A DNA stretch of 64,000 bases, taken from Pollenia angustigena (Eukaryota; Arthropoda; Insecta; Diptera; Polleniidae). The position numbers and the translations under genes are program-made. The notes beneath the pieces were generated by a model. The model was not told the origin of the DNA and searched no databases. It saw only the letters and a program-made list of their open reading frames with translations. Positions 30,321-43,589 of this stretch are shown here, in pieces (positions within the stretch are counted from its first letter, which is position 1; each line of letters starts with the position of its first letter). Location: the NCBI GenBank assembly GCA_930367215.1, contig OV884060.1, positions 180,555,253 to 180,619,252 of the forward strand, written 5' to 3'.

Positions 30321-32920
30321 ACCATGAAATGAATAGTTCAATAACCATATTATATGGTTTATTTAATGTTTTGTATACCGTTTTGTAATTCCTATAATTT
30401 GTTTTCCTATTATTTCCCTTATATATTTAAAATTTATACACTTCCATACATCCTTAAATATACATTCTGTTTTAAGCATTTCTACTATACATATATACAA
30501 ATTTTTTTTTTCTTATACTAACATTCTATATTTAATCTTAGTATTATAATCTTACTCTTGATTTTAATCTTAGTCTTAGTGTTAATCTTAATAGTAGTCT
30601 TTTGATCTTGGTTTTATAGTTTCGGATTTCGATCTTATTTTTTTTTTTTTTGTTTATAGACTTGCAACATTACTCTTGCGTGCTGCTTTGTTTACGTTTT
30701 CTTAGACTGAATACATATCTGGAAATTTAAAATTTCTTTAATTACATATAAAATATCTATCTACTGTTATACGAATGCTTTGAACTTAGTGTTTTCAATT
30801 GAAATATTAAACTTCGATTTTAAACAGACATATACATATTTTATTTTATATAAGAAATTAATACTCGATACTAGCGACAACCTCGAAGCTTGCACCGACC
30901 CCAGTTTTCATTACGTGCAAGAATCGAGTTTCTACTATACTTCATTATCATCAAACTAATCACACAAGGCGATTTTAAGAAAATCCATACTAATCCTTTC
31001 CATTTTATCAAATCTATCCATTATATTATTATTTTAATTTAAACAATTCTTATAAATTCTATTCAGTTCTCATATAATTTAATTCATTCTATATACAACC
31101 TTAACGAGTAATTCATATTTATGTATACAGTTTTTTCAAACCACTTTTAAAAACATATTTTGATTTTTACTTGTCTACTATATTAAAAAATAATCTATAA
31201 AGTTAAATGAAAATTTAGGTTTATATTAAGTAATTTAATTATACGCTGAGATACGCTGATGGTTTTTCTACCTTAAATTTATATATTGGATAGAAAGTTA
31301 AATCTGAATGTAGTGTTTCGGTAAGAATGTGTCTATATTACTTTAAATCAGGTTTCTTATAATATAAAGTTTTTGAATGAAATATTAACAATACTAATGT
31401 TAGTTTCAATCTAATTCCATTTAAATCATATATATATATATATACATATGTATATTAATTTGTTAGAATCAAACCATCAATTACCATCATGATCTTATTA
31501 ATGTCATATATTTTTTTTTTTTTTTCATTATTTTTATTATTCGTTAAAAACTTTATATTCTTATATATAGGAGATGCATATGATTTTGGATTTCTCCTTC
31601 ATTTTAAAATTGTTTGATTTTACAATTTTCATATTAGTTATTTCAGCCTTTTCATTATCATTATGATCATTATCATAATCATCATAATTAAGATCAGTTA
31701 TATTCTTTGCTCATTAAAAACAACAATTCTATTATCTTATGTTTTTTTTTCTAGTTTGCTACTCTATAATATTAGTTTAATGAAGAGTTTTTCTTTACCA
31801 CGAAATGAATAGTTTAATAACCATATTATATGGTTTATTTAATGTTTTTGCATACAGTTTTGTAATTCCTATAATTTGTTTTCCTTTTATTTCCCCTTCT
31901 ATACTTAATATTTATATACCTCCATACATCCTTAAATATACATTCTGTTTTAAGCATTTCTATACTATACATATATATAAATTTTTTCCTTTACTAACAT
32001 TCCTATATTTAGTCTTAATCTTATGATCTTAGTCTTGATTTTAATCTTAATCTTAGTGTTAATCTTGATAGTAGCCTTTTGGTCTTGGTTTTATAGTTTC
32101 AGATCTCAATCTTAGTTTTTGTATAGACATCTCATTTACAAACCTATAACTTCAATCTCATCAAACCTATCACACAAGACGATTGTCTTCTGTTTTTCAA
32201 GAAAATCCATACTAATCCTTTCCATTTTATCAACTCTATCCATTATATTATTATTTTAATTTTAACAAATCTTATAAATTCTATTCAGTTCTCACATAAA
32301 GTTATTCATTGTATATACAACCTTAACCATTATCTCATATTTATATATGCAGTTTTTCAAACCACTTTTTAAAACATAGTTTGATTTTTACTTGTCTACT
32401 ATATTAAAAAATAATCCATAAACTTAAATGAAAATTTAGATTTATATAAAGTAATTTGATTATACACTGAGATACGCTGATAGTTTTTCTACCTTAATTT
32501 TATATATTGGATAGAAAGTTACATCTGAATGTAGTGTTTCGGTAAGAATGTCTCTATATTACTTTAAATCAGGTTTCTTTAAATACAGAGTTTTTAAATA
32601 AAATATTAACAATCCTAATGTTAATTTCAATCTAATTTCATTTAAATCATATATATATATATATTAATTTGTTAGAATCAAACCATCAATTACCATCATG
32701 ATCTAATTAATGCCATATATTTTTTTTTTTTTATTATTATTTTTATTATTCGTTAAAAACTTTATATTCTTATATGTAGGAGATACATATGATTTAGGAT
32801 TTCTCCTTCATTTTAAACTTGTTTGATTTGAAAATTTTCATATTAGTTATTTCAACCTTTTCATTATCATTACACTCATTATCATAATCACCATAATTGA
32901 GATTAGTTATATTCTTTTCT
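30321..32920 (+). repeat. 1.1-1.4-kb tandem duplication within the left arm
   Basis: Both units start TACCATGAAATGAATAGTT-like (30323; 31797 as CCACGAAATGAATAGTT) and share TTATATGGTTTATTTAATG, AAGAAAATCCATACTAATCC, GAGATACGCTGAT and ACCATCAATTACCATCATGA. The first is longer, containing extra sequence around 30700-30950. The same duplication exists in the right arm, so it predates the palindrome or was copied with it. Confidence 0.75.
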
Positions 32921-34648
32921 CATTAAAACCAACAATTCTATTATCATAATCATCAAAATTGGGTTTAAATATATTTTGTTTTTATTTTTTCGTTGAAACC
33001 AACAAATCATAATCATTATTATCAAAATCAGGTTTATATATGTTTTTTTTTTTTTTTTTTAGTCAAGATACTTTAACATCATCATAATCAGAAATATTGT
33101 TTTTACAAATGTTGATATTGTGATTTTAATTAAACTGGTTATAATCACCTAAGGTTGAAATGATAGAGATGTTATCCGTTTAATTCTGTTGACTAATTCA
33201 CATTTATTAAGACATATAGATAATAACAGAATTGATAGAGGATTCATAATTGAATAACTTTGAATAAGAATTGAGCTTATAGTTGGATGTAAGTACGATT
33301 TAAACAATAATAACCGACATCGAATGAGTAATTCATCATTTTATTTAATTGAAAACATACCACTTTACATCAAGATACCTTATTTTTAATCTAGTAGCAT
33401 TAAGCAGTTACCTATTTTTGATCTGGTAATGTAGAAACAGGGAGAATTAATATCAGATTTAAATAACAAACCAAATATAAGATACATTATATAATCCAAC
33501 AACAACAACAATATATTCAACATGAATTAATTCGAAATAAAATACACACATTTCTTAAATACATTCAATTAGTTTGTCTTATAATTATACTTTAGCTGAG
33601 AGAGATTCATACCATAAACATATTTACACGTTATGCACTTACAACATAAAATTCAAAGTTTATTAACCATAATATATGGTTTTATATAATGTTTTAACAG
33701 CAATCATTAAAAATTTATATATAATATAAACTTATAGTTGACTGTACCATCAGAATTTTGACTGATAATATCACAATAGAATCATATTACACAAACAATA
33801 TATAGAATATTATAAAGAGAAAGGTACAAATTCATATGTCTATAGGTAACAGTTAAGAATTTTACAATATATTGGTTTAAGATATGTTATTTCTAATTAA
33901 GAGTTTAGTTTGATGGTTTTTGCAAGTTTATTTTCAATATAAATACATACATACATATTTGCTGATTTATTTCTATTTGATAATTTTTGATTTAATTGTT
34001 TTTTTTTTTCTTCTTTTTTACCTACAACACATTAATGAAATGGATATAAGATATACGTTCATGATGATGTTTTTTAACTCTTTTAAATATTTGTTAAATA
34101 TAGCTACATCAACTTCTTAATACATCGAATCAACTTACTTAGAATTAATTTTTAAATTAATATTTTGATATCCGTATACCCAGCTGATAGGCTGGTTGTG
34201 TATAGGTTTACGTGATAATCACAAATTTCTTTAAAATAATGAAATTTCATTGAATTAACTCTCAAATTGCAACCATACCCATAAAGTATAGATAGTACAT
34301 CCCATATAAATTTATACTTTTACATTAAATTATATAGTTTCACTATGTTCTCATCATGATTAATATAGAAAATCATATTTTCATATACCCACACCACAAA
34401 AGTAAAGAGTATATTAGATATACGTTAATACTGATCCTAGTTACCTTTTGATATACTAAATCAACTTATTTACTTAGAATTACTTTTTAAATCAATTTAA
34501 ACATGAACCAATCCGACTGGTTGGTGGGCTGTTCATATAAAACTAAAACTAAAATTTGATTTTTAGGTTTACATACACAGCTAGCTGTCTATTGGGTGAT
34601 TTATAGAACACAAACACAAAACTCATCAGTTCAACTTACATTTAAAAC

Positions 34649-34661
34649 AAAATTTGTTTCA
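34649..34661. other. Palindrome centre, 13-nt spacer
   Basis: The arms meet at ACATTTAAAAC and GTTTTAAATGT, leaving AAAATTTGTTTCA. With so short a spacer the DNA can extrude as a cruciform, and such centres are unstable in cloning and replication. Confidence 0.85.
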
Positions 34662-37600
34662 GTTTTAAATGTAAGTTGAACTGATGAGTTTTGTGTTTGT
34701 GTTCTATAAATCACCCAATAGACAGCTAGCTGTGTATGTAAACCTAAAAATCAAATTTTAGTTTTAGTTTTATATGAACAGCCCACCAACCAGTCGGATT
34801 GGTTCATGTTTAAATTGATTTAAAAAGTAATTCTAAGTAAATAAGTTGATTTAGTATATCAAAAGGTAACTAGGATCAGTATTAACGTATATCTAATATA
34901 CTCTTTACTTTTGTGGTGTGGGTATATGAAAATATGATTTTCTATATTAATCATGATGAGAACATAGTGAAACTATATACTTTAATGTAAAAGTATAAAT
35001 TTATATGGGATGTACTATCTATACTTTATGGGTATGGTTGCAATTTGAAAGTTAATTCAATGAAATTTCATTATTTTAAAGAAATTTGTGATTATCACGT
35101 AAACCTATACACAACCAGCCTATCAGCTGGGTATACGGATATCAAAATATTAATTTAAAAATTAATTCTAAGTAAGTTGATTCGATGTATTAAGAAGTTG
35201 ATGTAGCTATATTTAACAAATATTGAAAAGAGTTAAAAAACATCATCATGAACGTATATCTTATATCCATTTCATTAATGTGTTGTAGGTAAAAAAGAAG
35301 AAAAAAAAAAAAACAATTAAATCAAAAATTATCAAATAGAAATAAATCAGCAAATATGTATGTATGTATTTATATTGAAAATAAACTTGCAAAAACCATC
35401 AAACTAAACTCTTAATTAGAAATAACATATCTTAAACCAATATATTGTAAAATTCTTAACTGTTACCTATAGACATATGAATTTGTACCTTTCTCTTTAT
35501 AATATTCTATATATTGTTTGTGTAATATGATTCTATTGTGATATTATCAGTCAAAATTCTGATGGTACAGTCAACTATAAGTTTATATTATATATAAATT
35601 TTTAATGATTGCTGTTAAAACATTATATAAAACCATATATTATGGTTAATAAACTTTGAATTTTATGTTGTAAGTGCATAACGTGTAAATATGTTTATGG
35701 TATGAATCTCTCTCAGCTAAAGTATAATTATAAGACAAACTAATTGAATGTATTTAAGAAATGTGTGTATTTTATTTCGAATCAATTCATGTTGAATATA
35801 TTGTTGTTGTTGTTGTTGGATTATATAATGTATCTTATATTTGGTTTGTTATTTAAATCTGATATTAATTCTCCCTGTTTCTACATTACCAGATCAAAAA
35901 TAGGTTTGTAACTGCTTAATGCTACTAGATTAAAAATAAGGTATCTTGATGTAAAGTGGTATGTTTTCAATTAAATAAAATGATGAATTACTCATTCGAT
36001 GTCGGTTATTATTGTTTAAATCGTACTTACATCCAACTATAAGCTCAATTCTTATTCAAAGTTATTCAATTATGAATCCTCTATCAATTCTGTTATTATC
36101 TATATGTCTTAATAAATGTGAATTAGTCAACAGAATTAAACGGATAACATCTCTATCATTTCAACCTTAGGTGATTATAACCAGTTTAATTAAAATCACA
36201 ATATCAACATTTGTAAAAACAATATTTCTGATTATGATGATGTTAAAGTATCTTGACTAAAAAAAAAAAAAAAAACATATATAAACCTGATTTTGATAAT
36301 AATGATTATGATTTGTTGGTTTCAACGAAAAAATAAAAACAAAATATATTTAAACCCAATTTTGATGATTATGATAATAGAATTGTTGGTTTTAATGAGA
36401 AAAGAATATAACTAATCTCAATTATGGTGATTATGATAATGAGTGTAATGATAATGAAAAGGTTGAAATAACTAATATAAAAATTTTCAAATCAAACAAG
36501 TTTAAAATGAAGGAGAAATCCTAAATCATATGTATCTCCTACATATAAGAATATAAAGTTTTTAACGAATAATAAAAATAATAATAAAAAAAAAAAAAAT
36601 ATATGGCATTAATTAGATCATGATGGTAATTGATGGTTTGATTCTAACAAATTAATATATATATATATATATATATGATTTAAATGAAATTAGATTGAAA
36701 TTAACATTAGGATTGTTAATATTTTATTTAAAAACTCTGTATTATAAGAAACCTGATTTAAAGTAATATAGAGACATTCTTACCGAAACACTACATTCAG
36801 ATGTAACTTTCTATCCAATATATAAAATTAAGGTAGAAAAACTATCAGCGTATCTCAGTGTATAATCAAATTACTTTATATAAATCTAAATTTTCATTTA
36901 AGTTTATGGATTATTTTTTAATATAGTAGACAAGTAAAAATCAAACTATGTTTTAAAAAGTGGTTTGAAAAACTGCATATATAAATATGAGATAATGGTT
37001 AAGGTTGTATATACAATGAATAACTTTATGTGAGAACTGAATAGAATTTATAAGATTTGTTAAAATTAAAATAATAATATAATGGATAGAGTTGATAAAA
37101 TGGAAAGGATTAGTATGGATTTTCTTGAAAAACAGAAGACAATCGTCTTGTGTGATAGGTTTGATGAGATTGAAGTTATAGGTTTGTAAATGAGATGTCT
37201 ATACAAAAACTAAGATTGAGATCCGAAACTATAAAACCAAGACCAAAAGGCTACTATCAAGATTAACACTAAGATTAAGATTAAAATCAAGACTAAGATC
37301 ATAAGATTAAGACTAAATATAGGAATGTTAGTAAAGGAAAAAATTTATATATATGTATAGTATAGAAATGCTTAAAACAGAATGTATATTTAAGGATGTA
37401 TGGAGGTATATAAATATTAAGTATAGAAGGGGAAATAAAAGGAAAACAAATTATAGGAATTACAAAACTGTATGCAAAAACATTAAATAAACCATATAAT
37501 ATGGTTATTAAACTATTCATTTCGTGGTAAAGAAAAACTCTTCATTAAACTAATATTATAGAGTAGCAAACTAGAAAAAAAAACATAAGATAATAGAATT

Positions 37601-40468
37601 GTTGTTTTTAATGAGCAAAGAATATAACTGATCTTAATTATGATGATTATGATAATGATCATAATGATAATGAAAAGGCTGAAATAACTAATATGAAAAT
37701 TGTAAAATCAAACAATTTTAAAATGAAGGAGAAATCCAAAATCATATGCATCTCCTATATATAAGAATATAAAGTTTTTAACGAATAATAAAAATAATGA
37801 AAAAAAAAAAAAAATATATGACATTAATAAGATCATGATGGTAATTGATGGTTTGATTCTAACAAATTAATATACATATGTATATATATATATATATGAT
37901 TTAAATGGAATTAGATTGAAACTAACATTAGTATTGTTAATATTTCATTCAAAAACTTTATATTATAAGAAACCTGATTTAAAGTAATATAGACACATTC
38001 TTACCGAAACACTACATTCAGATTTAACTTTCTATCCAATATATAAATTTAAGGTAGAAAAACCATCAGCGTATCTCAGCGTATAATTAAATTACTTAAT
38101 ATAAACCTAAATTTTCATTTAACTTTATAGATTATTTTTTAATATAGTAGACAAGTAAAAATCAAAATATGTTTTTAAAAGTGGTTTGAAAAAACTGTAT
38201 ACATAAATATGAATTACTCGTTAAGGTTGTATATAGAATGAATTAAATTATATGAGAACTGAATAGAATTTATAAGAATTGTTTAAATTAAAATAATAAT
38301 ATAATGGATAGATTTGATAAAATGGAAAGGATTAGTATGGATTTTCTTAAAATCGCCTTGTGTGATTAGTTTGATGATAATGAAGTATAGTAGAAACTCG
38401 ATTCTTGCACGTAATGAAAACTGGGGTCGGTGCAAGCTTCGAGGTTGTCGCTAGTATCGAGTATTAATTTCTTATATAAAATAAAATATGTATATGTCTG
38501 TTTAAAATCGAAGTTTAATATTTCAATTGAAAACACTAAGTTCAAAGCATTCGTATAACAGTAGATAGATATTTTATATGTAATTAAAGAAATTTTAAAT
38601 TTCCAGATATGTATTCAGTCTAAGAAAACGTAAACAAAGCAGCACGCAAGAGTAATGTTGCAAGTCTATAAACAAAAAAAAAAAAAATAAGATCGAAATC
38701 CGAAACTATAAAACCAAGATCAAAAGACTACTATTAAGATTAACACTAAGACTAAGATTAAAATCAAGAGTAAGATTATAATACTAAGATTAAATATAGA
38801 ATGTTAGTATAAGAAAAAAAAAATTTGTATATATGTATAGTAGAAATGCTTAAAACAGAATGTATATTTAAGGATGTATGGAAGTGTATAAATTTTAAAT
38901 ATATAAGGGAAATAATAGGAAAACAAATTATAGGAATTACAAAACGGTATACAAAACATTAAATAAACCATATAATATGGTTATTGAACTATTCATTTCA
39001 TGGTATTAGTATATATAAAGTATAAATAAATGATTAATGGAGTAAGGTTTTACATAAATAAATAAATACAGTTTTTTGATTTTCTTTTGCGGATTTAACT
39101 ATTTTAAATTGTTTTATATTCTATGGATTATAATGGTATGGTATGATAATGTATGGTTAATAAACTAGAAAAAAAAAACATATAATGCTGTACTAATTAT
39201 AAAACAAATTTGTTATCTTTAAATTTCTAACTGATAATTATAAGCAGATATAATAGATATTTCCTTATTAAATATTCAAAACTCCTATGTAATACTCTTT
39301 TTTAGATCATCTTAATTGATTTTGTAATATGATTTCCTTTTTTCATTAACATTTAATATTCTATTGGTATAATCGACTTCAAGTTTATACTATATATAAA
39401 CTTTTACTAAATATTATCAAAACAATTAATAAACCATGTACTATGGTTAATAAAATGGAAATTTTATTGTATTTGTATGTATAATGTATAATTATTAACT
39501 GTATGAAGTGTATCCTTGGATTGAACTAAATTCTTAACTATACTGTCATTGATGAGTATCAAACCATAGAAAAATTCTTCATTAAACTTATACTATAGAG
39601 TATCAAACTAGAAAAAAATAAATAAAAGGTTATAAACATTGAGTAATAATGAAACTATCTGCAAATGTTTTTAGAAAATGCTTATTAAGTGTTATCAACA
39701 AAAATTATATGCTAACTTAATTAACCGATTAATAGTTACTTTGACCTTTAGTCCGTTGTAGTGAAACAGACCAGAGTCTCTTGTGATAATTAAATCTGCG
39801 CAAAAAAAAAATATTTATATATAATTCTATTTAAGATTAACAAAACCCAAAAATGACAACTCCTTCTATTTGTTAAATGTAATTAAAAGTGATGTGCAGC
39901 CGGTTGCTGTTGATATAAAAAAAGTGGTTGATCCCACAAGCCTACCGAGGCATTCAATGCAAAAAGTCACTAGAAAACCTATGCAACAAAGTCATTAACT
40001 ATTCTAAACACATACACAATAACTGAAAAAAAACTAAAAAAATACTTATTCCACGATCAGTTTTACCTTTAATACGAAAACGCACAAGTAAAATTATCAT
40101 CCCTCACAAAATTTTAAAATCTTCAAGACACGAACACGAAGAAATTTCACACCTTCCACTAAAATAAACAACTTGTAAATCATCAATATGAATACGCACA
40201 AGTAAAATTATCATCCCTCACAAAATTTAAAATCTTCAAGACACGTACAAGAAGAAATTTTACAACTAATAAAAATGTCACACCTGCTAAATAATAAACT
40301 TTCTTTACACGGCATTTCCCTTTTACACTCATGTTCGTATTTGTTACTGTAGGGATATTTTAATATAGTTAAATATTTTTATAAATACTGAATTGAAATA
40401 TTAGTTGCTGTTGATATAAAAAAAGTGGATGGAATCCTACTTTTCACATGAATAATCGTTATCAATCA

Positions 40469-40513
<45 letters not shown>

Positions 40514-42389
40514 ATACACAACCGATCAATAGTTACTTAGATCCTTAGTCTGCTATAGTGAAACAGACCAGAGTCTCTTGTGATAATTAAATCTGCGCAA
40601 AAAAAAAAAATATTTATATATAATTCTATTTAAGATTAACAAAACCCAAAAATGACAACTCCTTCTATTTGTTAAATGTAATTAAAAGTGATGTGCAGCC
40701 GGTTGCTGTTGATATAAAAAGAAGTGGTTGATCCCACAAGCCTACCGAGGCATTCAATGCAAAAAGTCACTAGAAAACCTATGCAACAAAGTCATTAACT
40801 ATTCTAAACACATACACAATAACTGAAAAAAAACTAAAAAAATACTTATTACACGATCAGTTTTACCTTTAATACGAAAACGCACAAGTAAAATTATCAT
40901 CCCTCACAAAATTTAAAATCTTCAAGACACGTACAAGAAGAAATTTTACAACTAATAAAAATGTCACACCTGCTAAATAATAAACTTTCTTTACACGTCA
41001 TTTTCCTTTTACACTCATGTTCGTATTTGTTACTGTAGGGATATTTTAATATGGTTAAATATTTTTATAAATACTGAATTGAAATATTAGTTGCTGTTGA
41101 TATAAAAAAAGTGGATGGAATTCTACTTTTCACATGAATAATCGTTATCAATCATACCCACACACACACACACATACACACACACACACACCCACACACA
41201 CACACACAACCGATCAATAGTTACTTAGCCTATTAGTTCGTTGTAGTGAAACAGACCAGAATCTCTGGTGATAATCAAATATGCAACCCTTATACTGAGA
41301 TTAGCTCACTATCCCACAAGCCTGCCGAGGTATGTATATAAAAAGTCACTAGAAAACCTATGCAACAAAGTCATTAACTATTCTAAACACACACACAATA
41401 ACTGAAAAACTAAAAATAATTATTCCACGATCAGTTTTATCGTTAATACGAAAACGCACAAGTAAAATTATCATCCCTCACAAAATTTTAAAATCTCTAA
41501 GACTGACACGTAGGGCACTGCTACACGTTCAATAAATATCGTGATATTTGGATCACGATCCATTTTAAAATATTGATGGATCACGAGCGTATGCTACATG
41601 TTCAATATTTATCGCGTCAGTATTTTTGTTATTTTTATGTATTTTGTTTATTTTAATAATTTTTGCAGTGCAGTCGCTCTTTTTATTTTGTCGGAATAAG
41701 CTTTAGCCGACAAGTCCCACAATTCCGGCAATGCCTCCAAACTAAAAATGAAATCTTTTAAAAAATTTTTTCACTTGTTAATTCCGATTCCACCGGCAGA
41801 ACCCACTCGATTTCACTGTCTTCTGCCATTACCCTTTATTTCAATAAACTTTTCACAAAATTTGTCAATTATTTTACTTTTTATTTGTTTAATTTTTTCC
41901 ACTGCGTATTTTATTTCCTTTATTTTGACACTTTTTACTGACGTATTAATTTTTATAATTATTATTTTATATCATGAAAATGCTACACGTTCAATAGTTA
42001 TCACGCGATCCACGATCCGCGATCTGGATTTCTGGATTTCATATTTTAGGCCATTCTGCGATATGGATCGCGATCCATCAATATTGCATGCTACACGTTC
42101 AATAAATATCGTGATACTAGAAATATCACGATATTTATTGAACGTGTAGCAGTGCCCGTACACGAAGAAATTTAACATCTGCTACTAAATAAATAAAAAA
42201 AAAATTTTCCCACAAGTAAATGTATAGCATAACCCAGCAAACAATTGTTTGCTTGCATGCTCCTAAATTGGAGGCAATAAGAAGGCGATATATAGGCGAT
42301 AGTTTTCACATGAAATTGTTTACTGGGTTACGACATGCTCCCAACTTTGTATGGCGTAGTTGCGCTAGAACCGCTCTAAACACACTACT
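34662..42389 (-). repeat. Right arm of the palindrome
   Basis: 7728 bp, inverse of the left arm. Differences I could see: the MITE at 41513-42157; a 4-bp insertion (TTGT) in GATCAAAAATAGGT...AACTGC at about 35896; a T/C change in CCTCGG(T/C)AGGCTTG (27977 against about 41326); CTTTAAATAC against CTTATAATAC (32577 against about 36742); and different (TG)n lengths. Most other stretches that I compared are identical. Confidence 0.85.
41513..42157. mobile_element. 645-bp MITE with fossil MADF-like exons, in the right arm only
   Basis: Ends GGGCACTGCTACACGTTC and inverse; 3-bp duplication GTA (41510-41512, 42158-42160). The left arm has the joined, empty site near 27797. On the minus strand it reads MAEDSEIEWVLPVESEL (about 41850 down), then an intron-like gap, then LEALPELWDLSAKAYSDK, resembling the start of a MADF domain. 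It is thus a deletion derivative of an element with a MADF gene, likely PIF/Harbinger. Sister copy at 44710-45378. Confidence 0.85.
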
Positions 42390-42395
42390 GTTTGA

Positions 42396-43589
42396 GCTTT
42401 CCCTAAAGCATTTAAAAAAATTGCTATGTATAAAACTTTTCAGACTTAAAACAAAAAAAGTTGTGACAACAAACACATGGTATAAATTGTGATTTCAAGT
42501 CACTCACAGTTCTAAATATAGAGGATGTCTTATGTTTTTAATTGTATTTTGGACTATTTGTAAAAAGTTTTATTTACTTACTTATATTTTTAAATTTTTT
42601 ATCGTTTTCGCAAGCACAGCCACTTTCGAATAATTTACGAACAATTTAAATGAACTGACATTTGCTTTCGTATTACATAGTTGCAATTGTAAAAGGGTAA
42701 TTTTCAATTTACGAAAAGGGGTAAAAAATCCCGCAAAAATAAAATATTTCCGAACGTTCGAAAATAAATTTTCGAAAAACGTACTACATAATAAAATTTG
42801 TACGAATTCGTAAATCTTTTCGTTCGATTCGTATTACATAATAACCCCCAGAGCTATTATTTTCATTTTGTCCTACTTATATTATGCAACACGACGCACA
42901 ATGGTTTCATTCATTCAAATGTCAACAAATTTCAGTTTCTTATCGTTGTGCAATAAAAATCTAAAGTCTTTTGATTGTTGCCAATATATTGTGGCACCTT
43001 CGAATATTACATACACATCGGCGATATAATTGTACAATACGTAAAATTGAACAATTTTATTGCAAGTATATGTGCCGCTTAAGATAGCTTAATTAAAATG
43101 TAAGAGTTCCAGCTATTAAAAATCCCAAAACGAACGATTCAGAAAATTATATGAAAATATTAAGTTTGTTGCTTCAGGCGTTTAGGCTGTGCGGTGATGA
43201 ATCAGTCAGTCAATCAGTGAGTCAGTCAGTCAGTATTGTTACAATTTTATATACATACATACATATGTATAAAGATAACTGAATATTTATTTGTTTTTAC
43301 GAAATTCACGGTTGAATTTTTGACAGTAAAATTAAAAGAAACTTTTCGTTAAAATTAAATGAAAAATAAGTAGACCAGGTTTTAACCGAAACTTCTACTT
43401 TTTGTAACGTAACGCCAGAAGTAATTTAAATTATTTCTCAATTAAATTTTATTGTATGTATAATTTAGGTACTTTTTTATATTTTGGTGTAAAGCGCAAC
43501 TGCATTTAGTTTTGCGTCACTTTATTAGGACACCCTGCAATAACTTTAGTTATTCTGAAGCAAGTGAACAAGTGCAATAGAAAAAAGTT
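42396..43589. other. Continuation of the Harbinger relic and intergenic DNA
   Basis: The first bases continue the Harbinger Myb leader interrupted by the palindrome. Around 42665-42850, TCGTATTACATA occurs repeatedly (CTTTCGTATTACATAG, GATTCGTATTACATAATAACCC), possibly the end of that transposon. A GTCAGTCAGT microsatellite lies at 43202-43235. No gene. Confidence 0.4.

Larger units (their letters stand above)
27570..34648 (+). repeat. Left arm of the palindrome
   Basis: 7079 bp. Layout from the outside: a 170-bp end segment (AGTAGTG ... GGGTTATGCTATACAT); four direct copies of a segment with AAATTTCTTC ... GTGAGGGATGATAATTTTAC starting near 27785, 28375, 29065 and 29175, with (TG)n stretches between them; AT-rich sequence with AACCATA(T)-type dyads; a 1.1-1.4-kb tandem duplication (30321-31690 and 31795-32920); then unique AT-rich DNA to the centre. 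Confidence 0.85.
27570..42389. mobile_element. Giant palindromic transposable element, 14.8 kb
   Basis: The left arm (27570-34648) and right arm (34662-42389) are near-identical inverse copies separated by 13 nt. The element starts AGTAGTGTGTTTAGAGCGG and ends with the exact complement. Directly outside, GTTTGA is present on both sides (27564-27569, 42390-42395). The left flank is the 5' leader of the Harbinger Myb gene and the right flank reads on as its continuation, so this is an insertion with a 6-bp duplication (7 bp, TGTTTGA, if the last T is counted as target). The right arm is longer only by a 645-bp MITE plus its 3-bp duplication. No convincing gene exists: the longest frames are AT-rich hydrophobic strings present in mirror image. 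AG- ends, a 6-bp duplication and 15-kb size recall Polinton/Maverick, but polymerase, integrase, ATPase and capsid genes are absent. A Galileo-like or foldback element is the alternative. Confidence 0.85.

Noticed and set aside
31805..32026. Open frame of 73 codons present identically in both palindrome arms (mirror at 37299-37520), hydrophobic, membrane-like
   Set aside because: Its conservation only reflects the arm duplication; the composition (I/F/Y/L-rich from AT-rich DNA) is what random AT-rich sequence gives, and the second tandem unit at 30321 does not keep the frame.
41748..42149. 133-codon plus-strand frame
   Set aside because: Antisense to the MADF-like fossil exons of the GGGCAC MITE; extends into its terminal repeat.
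27570..42389. Palindrome as a pure assembly artefact
   Set aside because: Arm-specific MITE with its own duplication, scattered differences and a 6-bp duplication at the outer ends argue against it. Collapse or misjoining of two insertions is still possible.
27570..42389. Firm assignment of the palindrome to Polinton/Maverick
   Set aside because: Only ends, duplication length and size agree; no PolB, integrase, protease, ATPase or capsid sequence is visible.
43202..43235. GTCAGTCAGT stretch as a functional array
   Set aside because: Simple tetranucleotide microsatellite with interruptions.
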